Of a stretch of 64,000 nucleotides of DNA, positions 45,184-56,739 are shown one piece after another. Below the pieces are notes generated by a model. The model saw only the letters and a list, made by a program, of their open reading frames with translations. It was not told the DNA's origin and made no database searches. Each line of letters opens with the position of its first letter. Positions within the stretch are counted from its first letter, which is position 1. Source of the stretch: Diphasiastrum complanatum (lineage: Eukaryota; Streptophyta; Lycopodiopsida; Lycopodiales; Lycopodiaceae). The DNA is taken from the NCBI GenBank assembly GCA_029204225.1, contig MU832667.1:1-64000 (forward strand), in the 5' to 3' direction. Both the position numbers and the translations under genes were made by a program.

Positions 45184-45627
45184 GGATCACCGAATGAATG
45201 TTAATGTATAAAACCCAAGTCCTTTTAAGTGATGAGCTTGAAATCTAGAAAACATGGTTTCTAGCTAGAACTGAGCTATTGATGACCTTACCCCACTGCT
45301 AGAAGACTCTATACAGCCAATAATTGAACTGTCAAATGAAGATTGGGCATTTTATTAAGGGCGGTCACATTCGTCAAAGTGAATGTATAGCTGCTAGCAA
45401 TGACACATATGTCTGTTTTGGCGCCCTACTCTTGGAAAAACTTAAAGTCAACAAGTAGATTGTTCATATTCAAGGTGGTGACAAAGAGCTGTGCAGGAGT
45501 TTATGATGTAATGTTTGAAACTAGAGTCCGAAGTGTTGTCAGTTCAAAGCCATTATGGTCACGAATTTTTTTGAATGTGAACCATTTACCAAAGTCTTTG
45601 ATGTGTTATACCATCATTGCCTTGCAG

Positions 45628-46688
45628 GAATCGGCTTTAAATATTGAGTTGAATGATCTCAGACAGAAAGGCTTGGAGCTTGAAAGTTCCTTGGCCGAAA
45701 CAAGGTTAGCATGGGGAAAGTCTTTGATAGCTTTATAGTATGAGTAATGTTCCTTGCCTAATTTCTAACACTGAACAGATTCCACCAGATTGGATTATCA
45801 AATTTTCCCCAAAGACCAAATGAAGGCCCACTTTGAAAAACTCCAAATTTTCTTGCTTTCTAGGGCTACTTGCAATGAATCTCAATCCAAAGGGTTCAAA
45901 ACCTTTTTGAATATTTCCGATTTGATGTAGATTTGAAAATTGTTTGTATAATTTTTCAATCTTAGATTTCAATGCATTTCTGGGAAGCTAGGGATTCTGT
46001 GAGAGGTAACGTTTGTCGTGTGGGAAATTTTGCTAAAGATACATCATCTTTGCTATGTTTGACATGAATTTTATCCTTTTGATACTTTGCCATATTCAAA
46101 TTCTCCTGATTTTCTTTCATGTTCCAAGATTCCTGATCAATACCCGATTCGAAACTAGTTGTAGTATGTTTCTAAGTGTGCCAACTTTGATTCATATTTG
46201 CTGCTTTCTAATCTGAATATGTATCGTGAAGTGAAGAATTCTGCAGACCCGGTTAATAGTGGGTTGTCATTCAGTAGAATCTAAAATAAATTTTCTCATC
46301 CTAGTCTTAATTGAGCTTGATGGAGTTGTGTGCAGATCGGAAGCTGATAAGCTAAGGTTCTTATCAAATACGCAAGCCGAAGATTTGTCTGATAAAGCTG
46401 CATATGTTGAAGAACTTGAACAAAAAGTAAGGCATACTGACATGCAATGTACTCTATCAACCGTGACTTCTAGAGATAAACACTTGTGTGGTGCTGATGG
46501 ATGAACATATTTACCAGATGATGAAATATTTAGATAAGGAAAACTCTGCAAGTTCATTTGTTGAGATTGGGATACTCTCAACAGAAATATCAGCACTTCA
46601 AGAAGTAGTCAGATGTAACGATGCTTCAAGAGATGAAGCTAGTGCTCGTATTGCTGTTTTAAAGGAGGTTGAAAAGTGCACTGCAGAG
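45628..46688 (+). CDS. Coiled-coil module 4 (A4, B4, C4), no lesion seen
   Basis: A4 is 45628-45704 (ESALNIELNDLRQ, close to A8), B4 46336-46426 (SEADKLRFLSNTQAEDLSDK) and C4 46566-46688 (41 codons, IGILSTEISALQEVV). Donors are GTTAGC, GTAAGG and GTATCA; the C acceptor is the weak TTGAG form. All three exons are open and join in phases 2, 0 and 0. Confidence 0.72.
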
Positions 46689-47260
46689 GTATCACCGAAT
46701 GAATGTTAATATATAAAACAGAAGCCCTTTCAGGTGACGAGCTTGAAATCTAGAAGACACTGTTTCTAGCCAGAACTGAGCTATTAATGACCTTACCCCA
46801 CTGCTAGAAGGCCCTATACTGCCATGTAACTGTCAAACAAAGATTGGGCATTTCATTATGGACAGTTGCATTTGTCAAAGTGAATTTATAGATTCTAGCA
46901 ATGCTACTGTCCGTACATGTATGGTTGAACCTTGAAAGGGTATTTCTATGTATACGTATGCCTGTGGGTTGACATATATGTCTGTTTTGCCGCCCTACTG
47001 TTTGAGAACACGAATTCAACAAGTAGTTTGTTCATATTCAAGGTGGTCACAAAGAGTTGTGCGGGAGTTCATGATATATTGTTTGAAACTAGAGTCCGAA
47101 GTGTTTTCAGTTTAGAGCTTTTATGGTCATGAATTTTTTTGAATGTGTACGATTTACCATATTCTTGATTTTACATTATGTTCCCAAGGTAACTATGGCT
47201 CTATGTTTTGGGATTTGTTGAAGTCTTTGATGTGTTACATATACTGTTATGTCCTTGCAG

Positions 47261-48288
47261 GCATCGGCTTTAGATATTGAGGTGAACGATCTCAGACAGA
47301 AATCTTTGGAGCTTGAGAAATCCTTGTCCAAAACAATGTTAGTATGGGGAAAGTATTTGATAACTTTATAGTACGAATATTGTTCTTGACCTAATTTCTA
47401 ACACCGAACAGATTTTACCAAATTGCATTGTCAAACACAAAGAGCAAATAATGTCCCACTTTGGAAAACTTCATTCTTCTTTGCTTTCTGAAACTAGTTA
47501 CGAGTCTTTCCGATTTAATGTAGATTTGAAACTTTTTTGGATAAGTATTCAATCTTAGCATTCCATGCATTTTTGGGAAGCTCGGGAATGTGTGAGAGCT
47601 AAAGTTTCTGTTGTGGGAAATTGTGCTAAAGACAAATCATGTTTGCTATGTTCTACTTTTGTTGCTTTTGATACTTTGCTAGATTCAAATTCTCCTAAAT
47701 TTTTTTCAAGTTCCAAAATTCCTGGGCCATTCTCGATTTGAAACATGTTGTACTATGTTTCTAAGTATGCCTACTGTGAATCGTAATTCTTTGGTGCTTT
47801 CTAATCTGAATATGTGTCGTGAAGTGAAGAACTTTCAAGACCCACATAATAGTGAGTGGTTATCTAGTAGAATCTAAAATTAATTCCCTCATTCTAGGCT
47901 TAATTGAACATGATGGGCTTGTGTGCAGATCAGAAGCTGATAAGCTGAGGTTCTTATCAAATACGCAAGCCAAGGATTTGTTTGAGAAAGCTGCATATGT
48001 TGAAGAACTTAAGCAAAAAGTAAGGCATGCTGACATGCAATGTTCTCTATCAACCCTGACTTCTAGAGACAAACACTTGTGTGGTGCTGATGGATAAACA
48101 TTTTTACTAGATGATGGAATATTTACGTAAGGAAAAGTCTGCAAGTTGTCACCACGTGTGCTTTTATTTGTTGAGATTGGGATCTTCACAACAGAAATAT
48201 CGGCAGTTCAAGAAGTAGTCAGATGGAAATATGCTGGAAGATTTGAACCTAGTGCTCGAATTGCTGCTTTAAAGGAAGTTGTGAAGTG
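47261..48288 (+). CDS. Coiled-coil module 5 (A5, B5, damaged C5)
   Basis: A5 47261-47337 ends AT|GTTAGT instead of AG|GTTAGT, so the junction codon changes from Arg to Ile. B5 is 47929-48019 (KDLFEKAAYVEELKQK). C5 48176-48288 has lost about ten bases before its donor (AAGTG|GTATCA), which would shift the frame, and has several radical changes (AGRFEPS). A5 and B5 remain usable. Confidence 0.6.
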
Positions 48289-48773
48289 GTATCACCGAAT
48301 CACTGTTAATATATAAAACAGAAGTCCTTTCGATGAGCCTGAAATCTAGAAGACACTGTTTCTAGCTTGAACTGATTAATTTACCCCACCGCTAGAAGGC
48401 CAAATACTGTCAATATTTGAACATTTCATTAAGAGCAGTGCAATTGGTCAAAGTTAATCAACGGGGTTGGTTAAGTTGGTTAGTTTGGCATCCAAAGTTT
48501 CACTGGTCCCAAGTTCGAGCCTCCCCTTGGAAACCAAGAAGCATAGGTCAAAGTTAATATATAGCTGCTAGCAATGCTACTCTCCCCACATGCATAATTG
48601 CAACTTGAAACTAGAGTCCGAAGTGTCAGTTTAGGGCCTTTATGGTCAAATTTTTTTTTGAAGTGGACCATTGACCAAATTCTGGATTTCACATTATGTT
48701 CATAAAGTAACTATTGCTGTATGTTTTCGGATTGTGGAGGTCTTTGATGTGTTATAACGTTCTGTCCTTGCAG

Positions 48774-49710
48774 GCAGCAGCTGTAGATGTTGAGGTGAAC
48801 GATCTCAGACAGACGGTCTTGGAGCTTGAGAAGTCCTTGTTTGAAACAAGGTTAGTATAGGGAAAGGATTTGATAATTTTATAGTACGAATATTGTTCTT
48901 GACCTAATTTCTATCGTGGAACAGATTCGACCAAATTAGATTGTCAAATATTCACAAAAACCAAATAAAGGCCCACTTTGGAAAACTTTATTCTTCTTTG
49001 CTTTCTAAGCCTAGTTACAATGAATCTCGATCCAAAGGGTTCAGAACCTTTAATGAATCTTTCCGATTTAATGTAGAATTGCAACTTGTTTGGGTAAGTT
49101 TTCAATCGTAGCATTCAATGCATTTTTGGTAAGCTAGGGAATGTGTGAGAGGTAATGTTTCTGGTGTGCGAAGTTGTGCTAAAGACGTCATCTTTGCTAT
49201 GTTCTACATGAATTGTATGCTTTTGATATTTTGCTTGATCCAAATTCTCCTAATTTTCTTTCGTGTTCCAAGATTCCTGGGCAATTCTCGATTCGAAACC
49301 CATGTAATAGTGAGTTGTTATGTAGTAGAATCTAAAATAAATTCTCGAATTTGATGGTTTTGTGTGCAGATCAGAAGCTGATAAGCTGATGTTCTTATCA
49401 AATACGCAAGCCAAGGATTTGTCTGAACAAGGTGCATATGTTGAAGAACTTAAACAAAAAGTAAGGCATGCTGACTTGTAGAGACAAACACTTGTGTGGT
49501 GCTGATGGATATACATTTTTACCAGATGATGAAATATTTGGATAAGGAAAACTCTGCAAGTTGTGACCAGGTGTTCTTTTATTTGTTGAGATTGAGATCT
49601 TCTCGACATCGGCAGTTCAAGAAGTAGTAGTCAAACGGAAAGATGCTGCTAGAGATGAAACTAGTACTCGTATTGCTGTTTTAAAGGAAGTTGAAAAGTG
49701 CAATGAAGAG
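48774..49710 (+). CDS. Coiled-coil module 6 (A6, B6, C6)
   Basis: A6 is 48774-48850 (AAAVDVEVNDLRQ, close to A7), B6 49370-49460 (MFLSNTQAKDLSEQGAY) and C6 49591-49710 (40 codons; two codons deleted near the start, GluIle lost). There is no stop and all donors are GT, but two lost residues break the heptad count of C6. The spacer at 48453-48545 contains a foreign-looking insert without coding. Confidence 0.65.
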
Positions 49711-50272
49711 GTATCACCGAATGAATGTTAATATATAAAACAGAAGCCCTTTCAGGTGACGAGCTTGAAGTCTAAAGGACAAAGTTTCTATCTAGAACTG
49801 TGCTATTAATGAATTTAGCCCACTGCTGGAAGGCTCTATACTGCCAATAATTGAACTGTCAAACGAAGATCGGGTATTTCATTAAGGGCAGTGACATTGG
49901 TCAAAGTGAATGTATAGCTGCTAGCAATGCTATTGTCAATAATTGAACTGTCAACTGAAGATTGTTCATTTCATTAAGGGCAGTACCATTGGTCAAAGTG
50001 AGTGTATAGCTGCTAGCAATGCTACCGTCCCTACACATGGTTGCAAATTGCTAGTGTATGTCTATCTGTACCTATGCCTGTGGGGTGACATATATGTCTG
50101 TTTTTCGCCCTACTCTTTGAGAACTCAAAGTCAACAAGTAGATTGTTCATATTCAAGGTGGTGACTTTGAGTGGTGCAGGAGCTTGTGATCATTATGTTC
50201 ACAAAGTAACTATTGCTGTATGTTTTCGGATTGTGAAAATCGTTGATGTGTTATACTGTTATGTCCTTGCAG

Positions 50273-51288
50273 GCAGCAGCTGTAGATATTGAGGTGAATG
50301 ATCTGAGACAGAAAGTCTTGGAGCTTGAGAAGTCCTTGGCCGAAACAAGGTTAGTATGGGGAAAGTATATGACAACTTTATAGACGAAATTATGAATATT
50401 GTTCTGGACCTAATTTCTTACGCGGAACAGATTTGACAAAATTAGATTGTCAAATTTCCACAAAGACCAAATAGAGGCCCACTCTGGAAAACTTCATTCT
50501 TCCTTGCTTTCTAAGCCTAGTGACAATGAAATTCGATCCAAAGGGTTCAGAACCTTTTTGAATCTTTCCGATTTAATGTAGAATTGAAACTTGGGGGTAA
50601 TTGTGCTAAATACACATCATGTTTGCTATGTTGTACATGAATTGCATGGTTTTGATACTTGGCTAGATTGAAATTGTCCTATTTTTTTTTTTTCATGTTC
50701 CAAGATTCCTGGGTAATTCTCGATTCGAAACCAGTTGTACTATGTTTCTAATTGTGCCAACTTTGAATCATAATTCTTTGCTGCTTTCTAACCTGACTAT
50801 GTATCGTGAAGTGAAGAATTTTGCAGACCCATCTGATAGTGAGTTGTTACCTTGTAGAATCTAAAATAAATTCCCTTATCCTAGTCTTAATTGAAGTTGA
50901 TGGGCTTGTGTGCAGATCCGATGCTGATAAGCTGAGTTTCTTATCAAATACGCACGCCAAAGATCTGTCTGAGAAAGCTGCATATGTTGAAGAACTTAAA
51001 CACAAAGTAAGGCATCCTGACATGCAATGTACTCTATAAACCCTGACTTGTAGAGACAAACACTCGTGTGGTGCTGATTGATAAACATTTTTACCAGATG
51101 ATGAAATATTTAGATAAGGAGAACACTGCAAGTTGTGACCACGTTTTCTTTTATTTGTTGAGATTGAGATGCTTTCAACAGAAATATCAGCACTTCAAGA
51201 AGAAGTAGTCAGATGGAAAGTTGCTGCAAGAGATGAAACTGGTTCTCATATTGCTGTTTGCAAGTAAGTTGATAAGTGCAATGAAGAG
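50273..51288 (+). CDS. Coiled-coil module 7 (A7, B7, C7 with stop)
   Basis: A7 is 50273-50349 (AAAVDIEVNDLRQ) and B7 50916-51006 (SDADKLSFLSNTHAKDLSEK). C7 51163-51288 has TAA at 51265-51267 in the same GTAAGTTGAT context as C2, then continues to an intact GTATCA donor. Upstream, part of the spacer is tandemly duplicated (CAATAATTGAACTGTCAA at about 49843 and again at 49937). Confidence 0.65.
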
Positions 51289-51855
51289 GTATCAACGAAT
51301 CAATGTTAATATATAAAACACAAGTACTTTCAGGTGACGAGTCTGAAATCTAGAAGACACTGTTTCTAGCTAGAACTGAGCTATTAATGACCTTACCCCA
51401 CTTAGAAGACCCTATACTGCCAATAATGGAACTGTCAAATGAAGATTGGGCGTTTCATTAAGGCAGTCGTATTGGTCAAAGTGAATGCATAGCTGCTAGC
51501 AATGCTACTGTCCCTACATGTATGGTTGCAACTTGCAAGGGTATGTCTATCTGTACGTATGTCTGTGGGGTGAGATATATGTCTATTTTGCCGCCCTGCT
51601 CTTTTTTAATTTTAATTCAACAATTAAATTGTTCATATTCAAGACATTGACAAAGAGTTTTGCAGGAGTTTATGATTTAATGTTTGAAACTAGAGTCAGA
51701 AGTGTTGTCAGTTTAGATCCTTTATGGTCACGAATATTTTTGAAGTGGATTAGTTACCAAATTCTGGATTTCACATTATGTTCACAAAGTAAGTATTGCT
51801 ATATGTTTTCGTTTTGTGAAAGTCTTTGATGTGCTATACCATCATGTCTTTGCAG

Positions 51856-52867
51856 GAATCGGGTTTAAATATTGAGGTGAACGATCTCAGACAGAAAGTC
51901 TTGGAGCTTGAAAAATCCTTGGCTGAAACAAGGTTAGTATGGGGAAAGTCTTTTATAGCTTTCGAGTATGTATATTGTTCTTGACCTAATTTCTAATGCG
52001 GAACAGATTCGACCAAATTAGATTTTCAAATTTTCACAAATAAAGGCCCGTTTTGGAAAACTTCATTCTTCAAGCCTAGTTACAAAGAATCTCAATCCAA
52101 AGGGTTCAGAACTATTTTGAATCTTTTCAATTTAATGTAGATTTGAAACTTGTCTGGATAGGTTTTCAATCTTAGCAGTCAATGCATTTTTGGGAAGCTA
52201 GGTAATGCTATGTTCTGCATGAATTGTATGCTTTTGATACTTTGCTAGGTGAAATTCTCCTAATTTTTTTTCAGGTTTCAAAATTCCTGGGCAATTCTTT
52301 ATTTGAAACTAATTGTACTATGTTTCTAAGTGTGCCAACTTTGAATTGTAATTCTTTGCTGCTTTCTAATCTGAATATGTATCGTGAAGTGAATAATTTT
52401 GCAGACCCATGTAATAGTGAGTTGTTATTTAGTAGAATCTAAAATAAATTTCCTCATCCTAGTCGTAATTGAATTGGATGGGCTTGTGCACAGATCAGAA
52501 GTTGATAGGCTGTGTTTGTTATCAAATACGCAAGCCAAGGATTTGTCTGAGAAAGCTGCATATGTTGAAGAACTTGAACAAAAAGTAAGTCATACTGACT
52601 TGCAATGTACTTTATCAACCCTGACTTCTAGAGATAAACACTTGTGTGGTGCTGATGGATAAACATTTTTACCAGATGATGACATATTTAGATGAGGTAA
52701 ACTCTGCAGGTTGTGACCAGGGTGTTCTTTTATTTGTTGAGATTGAGATCTTCTCAACAGAAAAATCTGCTCTTCAAGATGAAATAGTCAGATGGAAAGA
52801 TGCTGCAAGAGATGAAACTAGTGCTCGTATTGCTGTTTTAAAGGAAGTTGAAAAGTGCAATGAAGAG
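51856..52867 (+). CDS. Coiled-coil module 8 (A8, B8, C8), no lesion seen
   Basis: A8 is 51856-51932 (ESGLNIEVNDLRQ), B8 52494-52584 (SEVDRLCLLSNTQAKDLSEK) and C8 52742-52867 (42 codons, IEIFSTEKSALQDEIVRWK). Splice sites are GT/AG throughout and phases match, giving 98 residues, exactly 14 heptads. The C acceptor is TTGAG. Confidence 0.72.
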
Positions 52868-53396
52868 GTATCACCGAATCAATGTTAATATATAAAACAG
52901 AAGTCCTTTCAGGTGACAAGCTTGAAATCTAGAAGACAATGTTTCTAGCTAGAACCGAGCTATTAACGACCTTACCCCACTGCTAGAAGCCCCTATATTG
53001 CCAATAATTGAACTGTCAAACGAAGATTGGGCATTTCATTAAGGGTAGTGCCATTGGTCAATATATTGCTGCTAGCAATGATACTGTCCGTACATGTATG
53101 GTTCCAACTTCCAAGGGTATGTCTATTCATATGTATGCCTGACATATATGTCTGTGGGGCGAAGTAGATTGTTCATATTGAAGGTGGTGACAAAGAGCTG
53201 TGCAGGAGTTTATGATGTAATGTTTGACACTACAATCGGAGTTGTTGTCAGTTTAGAGCCTTTATGGTCAAGTATTTTTGTGAATGCGGACTGTTTACCA
53301 AATTCTGAATTTTACATTATGTTCATAAACTAACTATCGCTGTATGTTTTCCGATTGTGGAGGTGTTTTATGTGTTATAGCGTTATGTCCTTGCAG

Positions 53397-54459
53397 GCAT
53401 TGGCTTTAGATATTGAGGTGAACAATCTCAGACAGAAAGTCTTGGAGCTTGAGAAATCCTTGGCCGATACAAGGTTAGTATGGGGAAAACATTTGATAGC
53501 TTTATAGTACGAATATTGTTCTTGACCTAATTTCTAACACTGAACAGATTCAACCAAATTGGATTGTCAAATTTTCACAAATACCAAATAAAGGCCCACT
53601 TTGGAAAACTTCATTCTTCTTTGCTTTCTAAGCCTAGTTACCATGAATCTCGATCCAAAGGGTTCAGAACCTTTTTGAATTTTTCTGATTTAATGTAGAA
53701 TTGTAAGTTGTTTGGATAAGTTTTCAATATGCATTCCATACATTTTTGGCAAGCTAAGGAATGTGTGAGAGGAAACGTTTCTGGTATGGGAAATTGTGCC
53801 AAAGGCAGATCAGGTTTGCTATGTTGTACATGAATTGTATGCTTTTGATACTTTGCTAGATTCGAATTGTCCTAATTTATTTTGAAGTTTCAATATCCCT
53901 GGGCAATTCTCGATTAGAAACTAGTTGCACTATGTTTCTAAATGCGCCAACTTTGAATTGTAATTCTTTGCTGCTTTTTAATCTGAATATCGTGAAGTGA
54001 AGAATTCTGAAGACCCATGTAATGGTGAGTTGTTATCTAGTAGAATCTAAAATGAATTCCCTCATCCTAGTCTTTATTGAACTTGATGGGCTTGCAGAGC
54101 AGAAGCTGATAAGCTAAGGTTCTTATCAAATATGCAAGGCAAAGATTTGTCTGAGAAAGCTGCATATGTTGAAGAGCTTGAACAAAAAGTAAGGCATGCT
54201 GACATGCAATGTACTCTATAAACCCTGACTTCGAGAGACAAAACACTTGTGTGGTGCTGATGGATAAAATTTTTTACCAGATGATGAAATATTTAGTTAA
54301 GGAAAATTCTGCAATGTAGTGGTTGTGTGAGCACGTGTTCTTTTATTTTTTCAGATTGAGATGCTTTCTACAGAAATATCAGCACTTCTAGAAGAAGTAG
54401 TCATATGGAAAGATGCTGCAAGTGATGAAGCTAAGAAAGCTGAAAAGCTCAATGAAGAG
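53397..54459 (+). CDS. Coiled-coil module 9, terminal form (A9, B9, C9)
   Basis: A9 is 53397-53473, B9 54098-54188 (acceptor CTTGCAG, AEADKLRFLSNMQGKDLSEK) and C9 54355-54459. C9 has 35 codons and a distinct end (SDEAKKAEKLNEE) shared only with the duplicate's C exon, and a consensus TTTTTTCAG acceptor unlike the internal C exons. It is the last module before the terminal exon. Total 91 residues, 13 heptads. The repeated presence of this C type next to the terminal exon in both gene copies shows it is the original last module. Confidence 0.72.
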
Positions 54460-54787
54460 GTATGACTGAATCAAGATTAATATACAAAACACAAGTCCTT
54501 TGAGGAGCTTGAAATCTAGAAAACACTTTTTCTAGCTAGAACTGGGCTATTAATGACTTATCCCACTGGTACAAGGCCCAACTATGAGGATTGGGCATTT
54601 TATTAAGGGCAATGGCATTGGTCAAAGTGAATGTATAGCTGCTAGCAATGCTACTGCCCCTACATATGTGGTTGCAACTTGCAAGGGTATGTTTATCTGT
54701 TCGAATGCCTGTAAGGTGACATATACTGTCCTTATGTGGTTTGTATTATCAGCAAAAAAATTGGCCTGAAAAAATTTATGCCTGCAG

Positions 54788-54817
54788 GCTGCCATGCGAA
54801 TTTTGATGTTCCGCTAG
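54788..54817 (+). CDS. Terminal coding exon of the coiled-coil gene
   Basis: Acceptor CCTGCAG at 54781-54787; the phase-0 continuation reads AAMRILMFR and TAG. In related plant proteins, as I recall them, the coiled coil continues past an AAM motif here, so this may be an early stop within a formerly longer exon. The other frame over the same bases stays more similar between the two gene copies (GCHANFDVPL against GCHVKFDVPV), which leaves the real frame open. Homology with the duplicate continues to about 55037, so the 3' untranslated region lies in 54818-55037. Confidence 0.45.
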   Translation, partial: AAMRILMFR

Positions 54818-55037
54818 TGGAAGGTTCTTTCTGTTTTGTTTGTAGGGGGGGTGTGTTTCCTGGACAAAGTCTACTAATCAAGATGCAAAGAAAAACTTGT
54901 AGGATACGGCAGTTAGTCTGTATTATATGAGTCTGAGTATTTTGTAACGACTATATGCATTTTTTAAAAGTGCGTGCTGTGCTGTATATAGGAATGGGAA
55001 ATTTTGGCGTAACTCATAATATGCTGAAAGGACTATG

Positions 55038-55620
55038 GACAAAGTAGACATATGGAAGTACGTTCAGAGGTCTACAAGTCGAATTTTCACCCCAGCGTAA
55101 TATAAACTCTATACTTCAGAAAACCTAGTTTTGCTAAGGGGTGTTGTGAGGTGTGTGTTGCTACACAAACTGTTACGTCCCTGTCCAGTACTGAGGATTT
55201 GGAATAAACCTTGAAGTGGATATTCGACACTCTAGTGTTCGAGTTTATTAGTTATGCCTTAATATTCCAGTCAAGCCGAGTTATGTAATTAATAACCTTG
55301 AGAGGGGCCCAGGCACTCCACTTACGACATGTGGAGCAGTGCATGGTGTTTGATTGCTATATGAATGCTGAGGAGTGTAAATAATAATTTCAGTTGATGG
55401 TTTGCATGGCATACGTACATGCATCTGGCAGGCTATAAGTACGTATAGAAACTCGCCCTCCTACACTTCTAGATTCTAGTTTGTGGGTACTAGAATTCTA
55501 TCCTCACTTGCATTCATTCACTGTGGTTCGGGGTGAAGCTATTGTGGGTTGATCTTTAGCTTCTAGTTGGTTGGTTGGGTTTGCTCCACAGTCTTACTTT
55601 TGTCAACTAGCCTGGGTCCA
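55038..55620. other. Unassigned stretch between gene end and copia relic
   Basis: No gene seen. The segment 55460-55560 (CTAGAATTCTATCCTCACTTGC) has the look of an LTR end, fitting the copia relic that follows, but no matching copy of it was found. Confidence 0.3.
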
Positions 55621-56021
55621 ATCTCATGGAACAGTGGAAAGTAGACTTTGATAGCCTTATCTTCTACTGAAGTAGAATATATTTGGACGACACATGCAAT
55701 AAAAGAAGACATTTGGCATAGACAATTTCTTTTTTTACGTCGGACTATCTCAGAATAGTCCAACTCAATAGTTTTGTGACAATCAAAGTGCTATTGCATT
55801 GTCACTAAATCTCAGGTTTCATTCCAAGAGTAAACGTATTGAGATAAAATATCATTATGTTAGAGAGAAAGTTCTAAATAGAGAAGTTTGTGTAATGTTT
55901 TGCAAAACATAGTTCATGGCTGCAGACATTTTTACCATGGGTCTAAATTCAAAGTCATAATAGATTTTTTGAGATACTCAAATTAAGGATCATGAAGTTA
56001 CAGATCCTCTTTAAGGGGGAG
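55621..56021 (+). pseudogene. pol: Ty1/copia RNase H relic
   Basis: Conceptual reading in changing frames gives the Ty1/copia RNase H end: LSSTEVEYIWTTHAIKE, then words corresponding to the CDNQSAI box and the HSKHI/KYHYVRE box. Several stops and frameshifts are present, so it is an old remnant. It ends at AAGGGGGAG, a polypurine tract, directly before TGTTAGAATTC, the presumed LTR start. Confidence 0.7.
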
Positions 56022-56460
56022 TGTTAGAATTCTCACTTAATTCTTCTTTTAATGAGGTCCTATTAAATCTATATAAATATTCAAATCTTTCTATATAGTT
56101 TGCAAAAATACACGAAGTTCGGCATGGTCTACAAAAATATATGGAGCTCGATATAGTCTATAAAAATACATAGAGTTTGGCACAATTAAAATTCCTCTGG
56201 AGTCTGCAATATGGCACGAATTTTGGCATAGAAAATGTCGAACGACACAAGTCAAAAAATGTCGAAAGACATTGGTTGGTGGAGATCTTAACTTAAAGTG
56301 GAGATGCCAAAATAGAGAAAATACCAAACCGAAATAAATGCCAAATAAAATCTATAAAAAAAAAAAAACCCTAAAACCATTTCGTCAAATATTTTGCTGG
56401 GTTACCGATTCTTTCTTGTTTCAAACCCTTTTTGAAAATGCATTTCGAAAAGGTCCATGA
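56022..56460 (+). repeat. Presumed 3' LTR remnant of the copia relic
   Basis: It begins TGTTAGAATTCTCAC at 56022 right after the polypurine tract. Its right end is not defined. Inside, the phrase AAAAATA(C/T)A(C/T)(A/G)(G/A)AG(T/C)TCG recurs three times at about 30-bp spacing (56100-56180). Confidence 0.5.
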
Positions 56461-56554
56461 AACATTGCTCCTTTGCTGATGAATGCTTACATTTCTTTCA
56501 TGATCCAGATTTTTTCATCATACATCATCTTGCCCCTCCTTACTACACGCATAT

Positions 56555-56728
56555 CTTAGTTGCCCGTTCCGGACCAGAATGCGTTCCGTTTCGGAACAAT
56601 GCCCAAAAAAAATAAATAAAAAGATACGTTTTAACAAAGGATTTAATTAAGATAAATAATCAAAATAACCAGGAACGTTCCGGAACGGAACATTCCGACC
56701 CATTTTGGTCGGAACGGGCTTCTAAGAG
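56555..56728. mobile_element. MITE of about 170 bp with GCCCGTTCCG inverted ends
   Basis: The left end reads CTTAGTTGCCCGTTCCGGACC and the right end, inverted, CTTAGAAGCCCGTTCCGACC. The inside is AT-rich with further CGGAACG words. The flanks carry GCATAT on both sides. The paralogous 5' region of the intact gene copy (about 4815) lacks this segment, giving an empty site. Confidence 0.75.
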
Positions 56729-56739
56729 GCATATATACC

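Noticed and set aside
42113-54459. Assembly artefact producing the module array
   Set aside because: Modules differ from one another throughout exons and introns, with copy-specific indels, so collapsed or duplicated reads do not explain them.
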